From positions 124,001 to 188,000 of the forward strand of contig NC_010528.1 of assembly GCF_000069785.1 (NCBI RefSeq): DNA of 64,000 bases, given 5' to 3'. Below the pieces are notes generated by a model. The model saw only the letters and a list, made by a program, of their open reading frames with translations, was not told where the DNA came from and ran no database searches. A program made the translations under genes and the position numbers. This document shows positions 9,917 to 17,208 of this stretch, in pieces (within the stretch, counting starts at the first letter, position 1; each line of letters opens with the position of its first letter). Source of the DNA: Cupriavidus taiwanensis LMG 19424. Its GTDB lineage: Bacteria; Pseudomonadota; Gammaproteobacteria; Burkholderiales; Burkholderiaceae.

Positions 9917-11195
9917 GGGGATGGCCGTGCGGGTGGCCGTGATCGTGGCCGGGATCGCCGCAGCCGCAGTCATCGCCGTGGCGGTGGCCGTGGTCATGGC
10001 TGTGATCGTGATCGTCGTCGAAATCGTCGACCCAGGCCGGGAAGGGGTCGGGGTAGGCGGCCCATGCCTCCACGCCGGCGGCCATCTCGGCATCGCTCAG
10101 CAGGCAGGCGTCGAGACGGGCCTGTAGCGCGGCATGGTCCAGGTCCAGGCCGATCAGCACCAGTTCCTGGCGGCGGTCGCCGAACGGTGCCGGGACGCCG
10201 CCGTCTTGCATGTCGGCCTCGACTTCGGCACGCTCGGCGGCGTCGGCCGGCCATTCCGCCGGGTCCAGCGCGACCCACCAGGCGCCGGCGCCGCCATGGC
10301 GGCAGACACCGCCGGACTGGCTCCAGTCGCCAGCGGTCTCCATGCGGCCCGCCAGCCAGAACAGGCCCTTCGAGCGCAGCACGCTGCCGTGCTCGCGCAG
10401 CCATTCGGTATGGATCAGGTCGGCGAAGCGTTGCGGATGGAACGGGCGGCGGCGGCGGTAGACCAGCGTGGAGACGCCGCTGGCGGCGTCCGCCGCGGGC
10501 ACTTGGCCACGCAGTGCGGCGAGCCAGCCGGCGCCATCGGCGACGGCTTCGAAATCAAAGCGGCCGGTGCCCTGCACGCGCCCGGGCGGCACCTTGCCGA
10601 AGCTGGCCTCGACGATGTCGGCGCGCGGGTTCAGCGCCTGCAGCGCCGCGCGCAGCCGCGCCAGCTCGGCGGCGCCGACAAGGTCGGCCTTGTTCAGCAC
10701 GATCACGTCGCAGGCTTCGATCTGCGCGACCAGTACCTCGGCCACCGTGCGGTCGTCGTCCTGGCCCTGCGCCAGGCCACGGTCGGCGAGGAACTCGGCT
10801 TCGTTGAGGTCGCGCAGCACGGTGGCGGCATCGACCACGGTCACCAGCGTGTCGGGCTGCACGGCCGCGTCCGGCCCGGCGCCATGTTCGGCCTCGAACA
10901 GGAAGCCTTCGGCGATGGCCAGCGGCTCGTCCAGGCCGTCGGCTTCCACCAGCAGCGTGTCGAAACGGCCCGTGGCGGCCAGCCTTGCGGCCTCGGCAAG
11001 CAGCGGCTCGCCCGAAGGCAGCAGCGTGGCCTCGCAACCTGGCGGCAAGGGCGCCAGGGCTTGCCCGTCCTGCGCACCGCAGACCAGCACGCCGACACGC
11101 CCGCCCACGCCATGCGCGAGCAGGTGGTTCAGCAGCGAGGTCTTGCCGGCGCCGGGAAAACCGGACAGCACGGTGACGGGCAGGCGATCAGCCAT
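9906..11195 (-). CDS. COG0523 (CobW/ZigA-type) GTPase without the CxCC motif
   Basis: 429 residues. G1 motif GFPGAGKTS near residue 15, DTLLVEADGLDEP, NKxD as VLNKADL, and a C-terminal CobW_C domain (STLVYRRRRPFHPQRF). The tail from about residue 395 is very rich in His/Asp (DDDHDHSHDHGHRHGDDCGC), a likely zinc buffer. In the place where COG0523 proteins have the metal site GCxCC, this one reads PPGCEATLLPSG, so two of the three cysteines are gone. Family role: GTP-dependent delivery of zinc to client proteins during starvation. It heads an operon with the small membrane protein and the TonB receptor, and a GCAACAAGGTTGC palindrome lies about 60 bases upstream. Metal transfer without CxCC is uncertain. 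Confidence 0.85.
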   Translation of the reverse strand: MADRLPVTVLSGFPGAGKTSLLNHLLAHGVGGRVGVLVCGAQDGQALAPLPPGCEATLLPSGEPLLAEAARLAATGRFDTLLVEADGLDEPLAIAEGFLFEAEHGAGPDAAVQPDTLVTVVDAATVLRDLNEAEFLADRGLAQGQDDDRTVAEVLVAQIEACDVIVLNKADLVGAAELARLRAALQALNPRADIVEASFGKVPPGRVQGTGRFDFEAVADGAGWLAALRGQVPAADAASGVSTLVYRRRRPFHPQRFADLIHTEWLREHGSVLRSKGLFWLAGRMETAGDWSQSGGVCRHGGAGAWWVALDPAEWPADAAERAEVEADMQDGGVPAPFGDRRQELVLIGLDLDHAALQARLDACLLSDAEMAAGVEAWAAYPDPFPAWVDDFDDDHDHSHDHGHRHGDDCGCGDPGHDHGHPHGHPHAH

Positions 11196-11250
11196 GGCAG
11201 CAGCAGGGAATGTGGAGGAGGCAACGCAACGCGCAAAGGTCGCGGGCGCT

Positions 11251-11270
11251 GTTGCAACAAGGTTGCGAAT
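11251..11270. promoter_or_regulatory. Candidate Zur operator upstream of the COG0523/receptor operon
   Basis: Inverted repeat GCAAC-AAG-GTTGC at 11254-11266 within GTTGCAACAAGGTTGCGAAT. The same pattern GCAAYNNNGTTGC occurs upstream of zur itself (14139-14151). I know of no other copy in the window. Assignment to Zur is inference from position: both copies precede zinc-type operons. Confidence 0.45.
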
Positions 11271-11356
11271 TTACCAGAAAGGCCGCGGCGGCAACAGCCG
11301 GATGATTCTCAATGGTAGCCCGTGGCCCTGGCGCGACAAGGGCTGGTGCGGGGACC

Positions 11357-11386
11357 CAAAACAAACGGCCCGGGGACCCGGGCCGT
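11357..11386 (-). terminator. Intrinsic terminator of dksA
   Basis: Read on the minus strand: ACGGCCCGGG / CCCGGGCCGT stem with a two-base loop (11365-11386), followed by TTTGTTTTGGG. It lies 44 bases downstream of the dksA stop. Confidence 0.75.
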
Positions 11387-11429
11387 CAATGTTGCTCACG
11401 CTGGCGCCGGCTGGCCGGCGCGCGGTGCT

Positions 11430-12116
11430 TCAGTCGCCGAACAGCTTCTGGCGCAGTTCGCGGCGTTGCTGCGCTTCCAGCGACAGCGTCGCGGTCGGGC
11501 GCGCCAGCAGGCGCGGCACGCCGATCGGCTCGCCGGTTTCCTCGCACCAGCCGTAGTCGCCGGACTCGATGCGCTGCAGCGACTGTTCGACCTTCTTCAG
11601 CAGCTTGCGCTCGCGGTCACGCGTGCGCAGTTCCAGCGCGTGTTCTTCCTCGATGGTGGCGCGGTCGGCCGGATCCGGCACGATCACGGTTTCGCGCAGG
11701 TGTTCCGTGGTCTGGTCAGCGTTCTTCAGGATTTCGTCGCGCAGCTGTTCAAGGCGGTGCTTGAAGAAGGCGAGCTGCGCTTCGTTCATGTAATCCTTGT
11801 CGCTCATCTTCAGGATTTCAGCTTCAGTCAGAAGTTTGTTGCTGCTCATGGTTGCTGCTGATTCTCTTGTTGATGCGGCCGGCGGCGTCTCAGTCCGCGC
11901 GGGTGCGCTGTCCGAGCGCTTGCGCGCCACGGTTGTTTCACTCTGGCTGGCTGCAGTCTTGCTGCTTCGCGGGCCTCCCTTCCTTGCGCCCGCTTCGGCG
12001 TTCGCCGTACTGCCGCGGGGAGCGGGCGCGGCCTTCACAGGCTGCGCCTTGAGCGTCTCTGCCGCGGCACTACCAGTCTTGCTGCGGCTTTCTTTGGTCT
12101 TCGTTGCGGCTGTCAT
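11430..12116 (-). CDS. dksA: RNA polymerase-binding transcription factor DksA (single-Cys type)
   Basis: 228 residues from ATG 12116. The last ~139 form a complete DksA: coiled-coil with the DPADRATIEEEHALELRTR tip segment and a C-terminal globular part. The four-cysteine zinc finger of E. coli DksA is reduced to one cysteine (GWCEETGEPIG ... TATLSLEAQQR), so folding should not need zinc. DksA works with ppGpp in the RNA polymerase secondary channel. The first ~89 residues are Ala/Ser/Lys/Thr-rich and look disordered. A second start at ATG 11849 (MSSNKLLTEAEIL) would give the usual length; ATG 12116 has AGAGAGAGGTG upstream, so I keep the long form but regard both as possible. It lies between two zinc operons. 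Confidence 0.9.
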   Translation of the reverse strand: MTAATKTKESRSKTGSAAAETLKAQPVKAAPAPRGSTANAEAGARKGGPRSSKTAASQSETTVARKRSDSAPARTETPPAASTRESAATMSSNKLLTEAEILKMSDKDYMNEAQLAFFKHRLEQLRDEILKNADQTTEHLRETVIVPDPADRATIEEEHALELRTRDRERKLLKKVEQSLQRIESGDYGWCEETGEPIGVPRLLARPTATLSLEAQQRRELRQKLFGD

Positions 12117-12459
12117 GGGGGCACCTCTCTCTCGCGTCAGTCAGTGACGGCGCGCGTCGGGGTACCCCAAGCGGAACAGGCGGTCTCCGCACGAAGCACT
12201 GCGACCGCACCTGCTGGCGGCCTGCCTCATGCTGACGACAACCGCCGCCCTGCAAGTCCACCGGCAAGCGGTGGACCGGACACCGGTGGCGGGAAAAAGG
12301 TGCGCCACCGGTATCAAATCCGGCCTATTGTACTTGAACAAATTTTTCGGAGATACGGGGAAAACCGGCTGGCGCTTCGGTATTTCCCCGGTACCCCGAA
12401 CGGGGGGCAGCCGCGGGGCGGTGTCGGATGGGGTGCCGCCCAAGGGACGGCAGGCGCAC
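12117..12459. other. 343-base gap: dksA leader/promoter region
   Basis: No gene seen. On the minus strand, TACAAT (complement of 12327-12332) could be a -10 box for dksA, in the only AT-rich part of the gap, giving a leader of about 200 bases. The leader contains a perfect hairpin GTCCACCG / CGGTGGAC (12256-12276). No copy of the GCAAYNNNGTTGC palindrome is present here, so dksA does not appear to share the zinc operator. Confidence 0.4.
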
Positions 12460-13557
12460 TCAGGCCAGGCAGTTCTCCAGGCCCTTGAGGATGGCGTCGC
12501 GGGGCAGGTCCACGCCGATGAACACCATGCGCGTGCCCGGGGTCTCGTCTTCCCACTTGGCACCGATGTCGCTGCCCATCAGCTGGTGAACGCCCTGGAA
12601 CACCACTTTGCGGTCCACCCCCTCCATATATAGTACGCCCTTGTAGCGCAACAGTTTTTCGCCGTAGACCGCCAGGATTCCGGACAGGAATTCTTCCAGC
12701 TTGCCGTAGTGGAAGGGCTTGTCGCTGCGGAACACGAACGACGCGATGCGGTCGGTGTGGTGGTGGTGATGATGGTGGTCGTGCGCATGGCCATGGGCAT
12801 GCCCGTGATCGTGGTCGTGATCGTGGCCACAATCGTTGCCGCAATGGTCGCCGTGCTCATGGTCGTGTTCATGGTCATGCGCGTGGTCGTGTTCCTCGGC
12901 GCGCAGGAATTCCGGGTCGATCTCGAGCTTGGCGTTCAGGTTGAAGCCGCGCAGGTCGAAGATGGCGTCGATCGGCGCCTCGCCGAAATTGACCTGGCGG
13001 ATGGGCGCGCGCGGGTTCATATGCAGCAGGCGGTGGCGCAGCTCGGCCACGTCGCCTTCGCCGACCAGGTCAGACTTGGTGATGAAGATGGCGTCGGCAA
13101 AGCCGACCTGGCGCTGCGCCTCTTCCTGCTTGTCGAGCTGCAGGTGGGCGTGCTTGGCGTCGACCAGCGTGATCACCGCGTCGAGCAGGTAGCGCGAGGC
13201 GATTTCCTCGTCCATGAAGAAGGTCTGCGCCACCGGGCCCGGGTTCGCCACGCCGGTGGTCTCGATCACCACGCGGTCGAATTCGATCTCGCCGGCGTCG
13301 CGGCGCGTCAGCAGCGTCGACAGCGCCTGCACCAGGTCACCGCGGATGGTGCAGCAGATGCAGCCGTTGCTCATCTGCACGATCTGCTCGCGGCCGTCCT
13401 GCACCAGGATTTCGTTGTCGATGTTTTCTTCGCCGAACTCGTTCTCGATCACGGCGATCTTCATGCCGTGCTGCTCGTTCAGGATGCGCTTGAGCAGGGT
13501 GGTCTTGCCGCTGCCGAGGAAGCCGGTCAGGATCGTGACCGGGATCAGTTTGGACAT
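12460..13557 (-). CDS. COG0523 GTPase with CxCC and His-rich loop
   Basis: 365 residues. TGFLGSGKTTLLKRIL is the P-loop, SNGCICCTIRGDL the CxCC metal site, VVIETTGVANPGP switch II, and FITKSDL the guanine-specificity motif. Between the GTPase and CobW_C domains (about residues 225-270) is a His/Asp loop of alternating HDHEHDHEH and a run of seven histidines, well suited to zinc binding. The C-terminal domain starts near FVFRSDKPFHYGKLEEF. The gene follows zur by 28 bases on the same strand, so it is probably Zur-regulated with it. Family role: zinc metallochaperone GTPase, used when zinc is scarce. Unlike the paralogue at 9906-11195, its metal site is intact. Confidence 0.9.
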   Translation of the reverse strand: MSKLIPVTILTGFLGSGKTTLLKRILNEQHGMKIAVIENEFGEENIDNEILVQDGREQIVQMSNGCICCTIRGDLVQALSTLLTRRDAGEIEFDRVVIETTGVANPGPVAQTFFMDEEIASRYLLDAVITLVDAKHAHLQLDKQEEAQRQVGFADAIFITKSDLVGEGDVAELRHRLLHMNPRAPIRQVNFGEAPIDAIFDLRGFNLNAKLEIDPEFLRAEEHDHAHDHEHDHEHGDHCGNDCGHDHDHDHGHAHGHAHDHHHHHHHTDRIASFVFRSDKPFHYGKLEEFLSGILAVYGEKLLRYKGVLYMEGVDRKVVFQGVHQLMGSDIGAKWEDETPGTRMVFIGVDLPRDAILKGLENCLA

Positions 13558-13585
13558 TGTTGGTTCTCCGGGAAATGAGTGCCGG

Positions 13586-14107
13586 TCAGTGGGCGGCGCG
13601 CGTACGCTTGCCGCACTCGGCGCAGACGCCGTTCACGGTCAGCTCGACATGTTCGATGGCAAAGCCGCTGGGCACGCGCGGCGCCGCCGGCTGCGCCGGC
13701 GCGCCGGCATCGTCCAGGCAGAAGGTGCGGTCGCAGCGGGTGCAGTGGAAATGGCTGTGCTGGCGATGTTCCTGCGCGCGCGCGGCCTCGTGCTCGACCA
13801 GGCTGAAGCGGAACACGCGGTCGTTGCCGGCGCGCTTCTGCGCCACGCCCTGGTCCACCAGCCAGTCCAGCACGCGGTAGACGGTGACACGGTCGATGGT
13901 TTCGCCGGCCTCGGGCAACCGGTCGATCACGGCCTGGTGGGTCAGCGCGTCATCGCTGCCAATCAGGCACGCCAGGATGCACAGCCGCGGCTGGGTCACG
14001 CGCGCGCCCAGCCGGCGCAGGCGCTCGTGGGCGGCCTCCAGGGCCGCCTGGGTCGGGATTGCCGGTTCCGGCGCCACGGCCGGCCGGTCCGGACTGGGAC
14101 GGGTCAT
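13586..14107 (-). CDS. zur: Fur-family zinc regulator Zur
   Basis: 173 residues. A winged-helix DNA-binding half (RLGARVTQPRLCILACL, then DRVTVYRVLDWLVDQGV) is followed by the Fur dimer domain with HQHSHFHCTRCDRTFCLDD-type ligands and a C-terminal CAECGKR, which together make the CxxC...CxxC structural zinc site typical of Zur. The downstream gene is a COG0523 zinc GTPase. Zur represses zinc-uptake genes when zinc is sufficient. On the minus strand, TTGCAA and TTAAAT stand 17 bases apart just before the start, and the -35 falls inside the GCAATTCAGTTGC palindrome, so autoregulation is likely. Fur or PerR are less likely given the neighbours. Confidence 0.85.
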   Translation of the reverse strand: MTRPSPDRPAVAPEPAIPTQAALEAAHERLRRLGARVTQPRLCILACLIGSDDALTHQAVIDRLPEAGETIDRVTVYRVLDWLVDQGVAQKRAGNDRVFRFSLVEHEAARAQEHRQHSHFHCTRCDRTFCLDDAGAPAQPAAPRVPSGFAIEHVELTVNGVCAECGKRTRAAH

Positions 14108-14133
14108 GGCCGGATTTAACCATAGCCATCCGG

Positions 14134-14152
14134 TTGTTGCAATTCAGTTGCG
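14134..14152. promoter_or_regulatory. Candidate Zur operator and zur promoter
   Basis: TTGTTGCAATTCAGTTGCG contains GCAAT-TCA-GTTGC, matching the palindrome before the other zinc operon. On the minus strand a -35 (TTGCAA) inside it and a -10 (TTAAAT, complement near 14116-14121) are 17 bases apart, so a bound repressor would cover the -35 box. Confidence 0.5.
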
Positions 14153-14212
14153 TCAGCCGCGAGCGCGGATTGCGCCTATGATCGGCACAGGACCACCTGA
14201 GCGGAGACCCCC

Positions 14213-15112
14213 ATGCTGAATGACGCGAGCGCGCTGCTGTTCCCGAATTTCGAACCGTTCCGGCAGCAGGTCGGCGAGGTCGAGATCGCGGGGGTGCGGG
14301 GCGGCTCGGGGCCGCCGTTGCTGCTGTTGCACGGCCATCCGCAAAGCCACCTGATCTGGCACCGGGTGGCGCCCGCGCTGGCCGACCACTTCACCGTGAT
14401 CGCCACCGACCTGCGCGGCTACGGCAGCAGTTCGGCGCCGCCCGGCAATGCCGGCCACGAGCGCTACAGCAAGCGCACCATGGCGCAGGACCAGGTCGCG
14501 CTGATGGCCGCGCTCGGGTACCGGCGCTTTGCGCTGTGCGGCCATGACCGCGGCGCGCGCGTCTCGCACCGGCTCTGCATGGACCATCCCGATGCGGTCA
14601 GCCGCGCCATGCTGCTCGACATCGCGCCCACGCTGGCCATGTACGAGCGCACCAGCATGGCGTTCGCCGCCGCCTACTGGCACTGGTTCTTCCTGATCCA
14701 GCCGGCGCCGTTCCCCGAGACCTTGATCAACGCCGAGCCGGATTTTTATATCCAGAAGCTGATGGGCTTGCGCCACGCCGGCCTGGCCGCGTTCGCCCCC
14801 GACGCGATGGCCGCCTACACCGCGGCGATGCGCGACCCGGCCCGCGTGCACGCCATGTGCGAGGACTACCGCGCCGCCGCCACCATTGACCTCGAGCACG
14901 ACCGCGCCGACCGCGAGGCCGGGCGCCGCCTGGCGCTGCCGCTGCGCGTGCTGTGGGGCGAGCACGGCGTAGTGGCGCGCTGCTTCGAGCCGCTGGCGCT
15001 GTGGCAGGAAGTGGCGGCCGACGTGAGCGGGCGCGCGCTGCCCTGCGGCCATTACATCCCCGAGGAAGCTCCTGAGCCGCTGCTGGAGGAAATGCTCGGA
15101 TTCTTCCGCTAG
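14213..15112 (+). CDS. Alpha/beta hydrolase, fluoroacetate (haloacetate) dehalogenase-like
   Basis: 299 residues, aligning end to end with fluoroacetate dehalogenases. Nucleophile Asp112 in CGHDRGARVSHRL, with two arginines that hold the carboxylate; acid Asp136 in LDIAPT; the halide pocket pair His157-Trp158 in AYWHWFF; the tyrosine of MCEDYRAA; and base His280 in CGHYIPEEAPE. All positions are shifted by 0-2 residues relative to the characterised Rhodopseudomonas enzyme. Expected reaction: hydrolytic removal of halide from haloacetate to give glycolate. Epoxide hydrolases share the fold but lack the HW pair. It is a single gene divergent from zur, preceded by GGAGACC. The natural substrate in this organism is unknown. 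Confidence 0.8.
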   Translation: MLNDASALLFPNFEPFRQQVGEVEIAGVRGGSGPPLLLLHGHPQSHLIWHRVAPALADHFTVIATDLRGYGSSSAPPGNAGHERYSKRTMAQDQVALMAALGYRRFALCGHDRGARVSHRLCMDHPDAVSRAMLLDIAPTLAMYERTSMAFAAAYWHWFFLIQPAPFPETLINAEPDFYIQKLMGLRHAGLAAFAPDAMAAYTAAMRDPARVHAMCEDYRAAATIDLEHDRADREAGRRLALPLRVLWGEHGVVARCFEPLALWQEVAADVSGRALPCGHYIPEEAPEPLLEEMLGFFR

Positions 15113-15394
15113 CCGGCGGCGGTGTTGCGAAACGCGGACTTTGCGGGCGATTGCTGCCATTTCTTGCGCCATATGACGTCGATTGCAGGCGGGTTAGCCC
15201 CTATACCTGTGCATTGTCTGGTGTTGCTAACATCATCCCCCGCCCTTGCGGTTTACGGCAGGGGCAGCGGCGCCAGCCGGCCTTGGTCCAAACGCGGCTA
15301 GTGAGACCGCGGTAGAGCGCCCCGCGCGAGCAGGGGGCCTGGCCGGCGGCAAGGCATTGCTTGACGGGTATCGAAGGAATCAGGAGAAGAGAGC

Positions 15395-16381
15395 ATGAAA
15401 CGAGTGGCAAAGACGATCGCGGCCGCGCTGGCAGTCGGCGTGATGGGCGTTGCGGCGGGCGCGTACGCGCAGGAATTCCCGGGCGGCAAGCCCATTTCGG
15501 CCGTGGTGCCGTTCTCGGCCGGCGGCCCGACCGACAAGGTGTCGCGCGAGCTGACCGCGATCATGTCCAAGCACCTGGGCTCGACCATCGTCATCGAAAA
15601 CCTGGGCGGCGCCGGTGGCACCATCGGCGCCAAGAAGGTGGCCCAGGCCAAGAACGACGGCCACACCGTGCTGATCCACCATATCGGCATGGCCACGGCC
15701 CCGGCGCTGTACCGCAACCTGGGCTTCGATCCGCTGAAAGACTTCGAGATGGTCGGCGAGATCGCCGACGTGCCGATGATCCTGGTCGGCAACAAGCAGC
15801 TGCCGCCGAACACGTTCAAGGAACTGCTGCCGTACATCAAGGCCAACGCCGCCAAGCTGTCGCTGGCCAACGCTGGCATCGGCTCGGCCTCGCACCTGTG
15901 CGGCCTGCTGTTCCAGAGCGCGATCCAGACCGAACTGACCACCGTGCCGTACAAGGGCGCGGCGCCGGCGCTGACGGATATCCTGGGCGGCCAGGTCAAC
16001 CTGCTGTGCGACCAGACCACCAACCTGGCTGGCCACCTGAAGGCGCACTCGGTCAAGCCGTACGCTGCCATGCAGGCAAAACGCGTGGAAGCGTTCAAGG
16101 ACGTCCCGACGGCAGCCGAGCAGGGCATGCCGAACGTGGAAGTGAAGGTCTGGCACGCCATGTACGCGCCCAAGGGCACGCCCAAGCCGGTGATCGACAA
16201 GCTGTCGGCCGCCCTGCAGAAGGCCGTGGCCGACCCGGCGTTCCGCGCCAAGATGGCCGAGCTCGGCGCCGAAGCGGTGCCTGCACAGCGCGCCACGCCT
16301 GAATCGCTGCGCACCTACCTGAGCGCCGAAATCAACAAGTGGACCCCGGTCATCAAGAAGGCTGGTGTCTATGCGGATTGA
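15395..16381 (+). CDS. Bug-family (TctC) periplasmic substrate-binding protein
   Basis: 328 residues with a clear signal peptide (MKRVAKTIAAALAVGVMG to cleavage after AYA). The mature protein shows Bug/TctC hallmarks: PISAVVPFSAGGPTDKVSRE, IENLGGAGGTIGAKKVA and VPYKGAAPALTDILGGQVN. Such proteins bind carboxylates or other small acids for tripartite tricarboxylate transporters. No TctA/TctB membrane genes are nearby, as is common for the many orphan Bug genes in Burkholderiales, so the ligand cannot be inferred. AGGAGAAG precedes the ATG. A strong terminator follows at 16436. The 280-base upstream gap shows no recognisable operator. Confidence 0.9.
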   Translation: MKRVAKTIAAALAVGVMGVAAGAYAQEFPGGKPISAVVPFSAGGPTDKVSRELTAIMSKHLGSTIVIENLGGAGGTIGAKKVAQAKNDGHTVLIHHIGMATAPALYRNLGFDPLKDFEMVGEIADVPMILVGNKQLPPNTFKELLPYIKANAAKLSLANAGIGSASHLCGLLFQSAIQTELTTVPYKGAAPALTDILGGQVNLLCDQTTNLAGHLKAHSVKPYAAMQAKRVEAFKDVPTAAEQGMPNVEVKVWHAMYAPKGTPKPVIDKLSAALQKAVADPAFRAKMAELGAEAVPAQRATPESLRTYLSAEINKWTPVIKKAGVYAD

Positions 16382-16435
16382 TTCGGTGGAGTGATCCATG
16401 CGGCGCGCTGGCCTGCCGGCCGGTGCGTTGTGCCG

Positions 16436-16465
16436 AAGGGCCATGCGTTGCGCATGGCCCTTTTT
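16436..16465 (+). terminator. Intrinsic terminator after the Bug gene
   Basis: Stem AAGGGCCATGCG / CGCATGGCCCTT with TTG loop, followed by a T run (TTTTTGTTTG). Confidence 0.9.
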
Positions 16466-16603
16466 GTTTGCGGGTCGGCGCGACCCGTGTTGGCGGGCGT
16501 CCTATATTGGTCAGACTGCCGCCACCGGCGAGGTGCGCGGCAGGCCTTGAAACCGTGCGGGAGCGTCGCCAACTACGGTCCTGACATATTCACGGAAGCC
16601 ACC

Positions 16604-17140
16604 ATGGAACAGTATCACGGCACTACCATCGTCAGCGTCCGCCGCGGCAACCAGGTCGCGTTGGGCGGTGATGGTCAGGTCACGCTCGGCAATATCGTGA
16701 TGAAGGGCACCGCCCGCAAGGTGCGCCGCATCTACAACGGCAAGGTGCTGGTCGGGTTTGCCGGCAGCACCGCCGACGCCTTCTCGCTGCTGGACCGCTT
16801 CGAGGCCAAGCTCGAGAAATACCAGGGCAACCTGACGCGCGCCGCGGTCGACCTTGCCAAGGACTGGCGCTCGGACCGCGCGCTGCGCCGGCTCGAGGCC
16901 ATGCTGATCACCGCCGACCGCGACACCACGCTGGTCATCACCGGCAACGGCGACGTGCTGGACCCCGAGGGCGGCATCGCCGCGATCGGCTCGGGCGGCG
17001 CGTATGCGCAGTCGGCGGCCAAGGCGCTGATGGAGAACACCGAGATGGCGCCGAAGGACGTGGTCGAAAAGGCGCTGACCATCGCCGGCGAGCTCTGCAT
17101 CTACACCAACACCAATTTCGTCATCGAGACGCTGGAATAA
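16604..17140 (+). CDS. hslV: ATP-dependent protease proteolytic subunit HslV (ClpQ)
   Basis: 178 residues. Threonine peptidase that forms a dodecamer capped by HslU and degrades regulatory and misfolded proteins. [20 protein letters not shown] is the N-terminal catalytic region. The catalytic threonine is at position 7 after MEQYHG, whereas E. coli HslV has it at position 2, so a short propeptide must be removed here. [10 protein letters not shown] and [14 protein letters not shown] are also conserved. ATG 16604 is chosen because the upstream reading frame crosses the terminator and is not conserved. hslU follows 68 bases later. TATATT at 16503-16508 may be part of its promoter, but no convincing heat-shock promoter is visible. 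Confidence 0.96.
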   Translation: MEQYHGTTIVSVRRGNQVALGGDGQVTLGNIVMKGTARKVRRIYNGKVLVGFAGSTADAFSLLDRFEAKLEKYQGNLTRAAVDLAKDWRSDRALRRLEAMLITADRDTTLVITGNGDVLDPEGGIAAIGSGGAYAQSAAKALMENTEMAPKDVVEKALTIAGELCIYTNTNFVIETLE

Positions 17141-17170
17141 GCCGCTGGCACCAGCGGGGGCCGGCGTACG

Positions 17171-17181
17171 CCCCCCCCCCC
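17171..17181. repeat. Run of 11 C between hslV and hslU
   Basis: A homopolymer of 11 cytosines 28 bases before the hslU start codon, in a gap that otherwise holds only the hslU ribosome site. Such tracts can vary in length by slippage. Confidence 0.9.
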
Positions 17182-17208
17182 GCACCGCGCCCCAACTGAA
17201 CGGATACC

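Noticed and set aside
12760..12900. Repetitive GTGGTGGTGATG / CATGGTCGTG-like DNA that looks like a tandem repeat or CRISPR
   Set aside because: It encodes the His/Asp-rich loop of the COG0523 protein in frame; there are no spacers or regular units.
5315..15112. A fluoroacetate-resistance system formed by the FlK-like thioesterase and the dehalogenase-like hydrolase
   Set aside because: The genes are 9 kb apart in different operons, and the FlK gate phenylalanines are replaced; their co-occurrence is probably chance.
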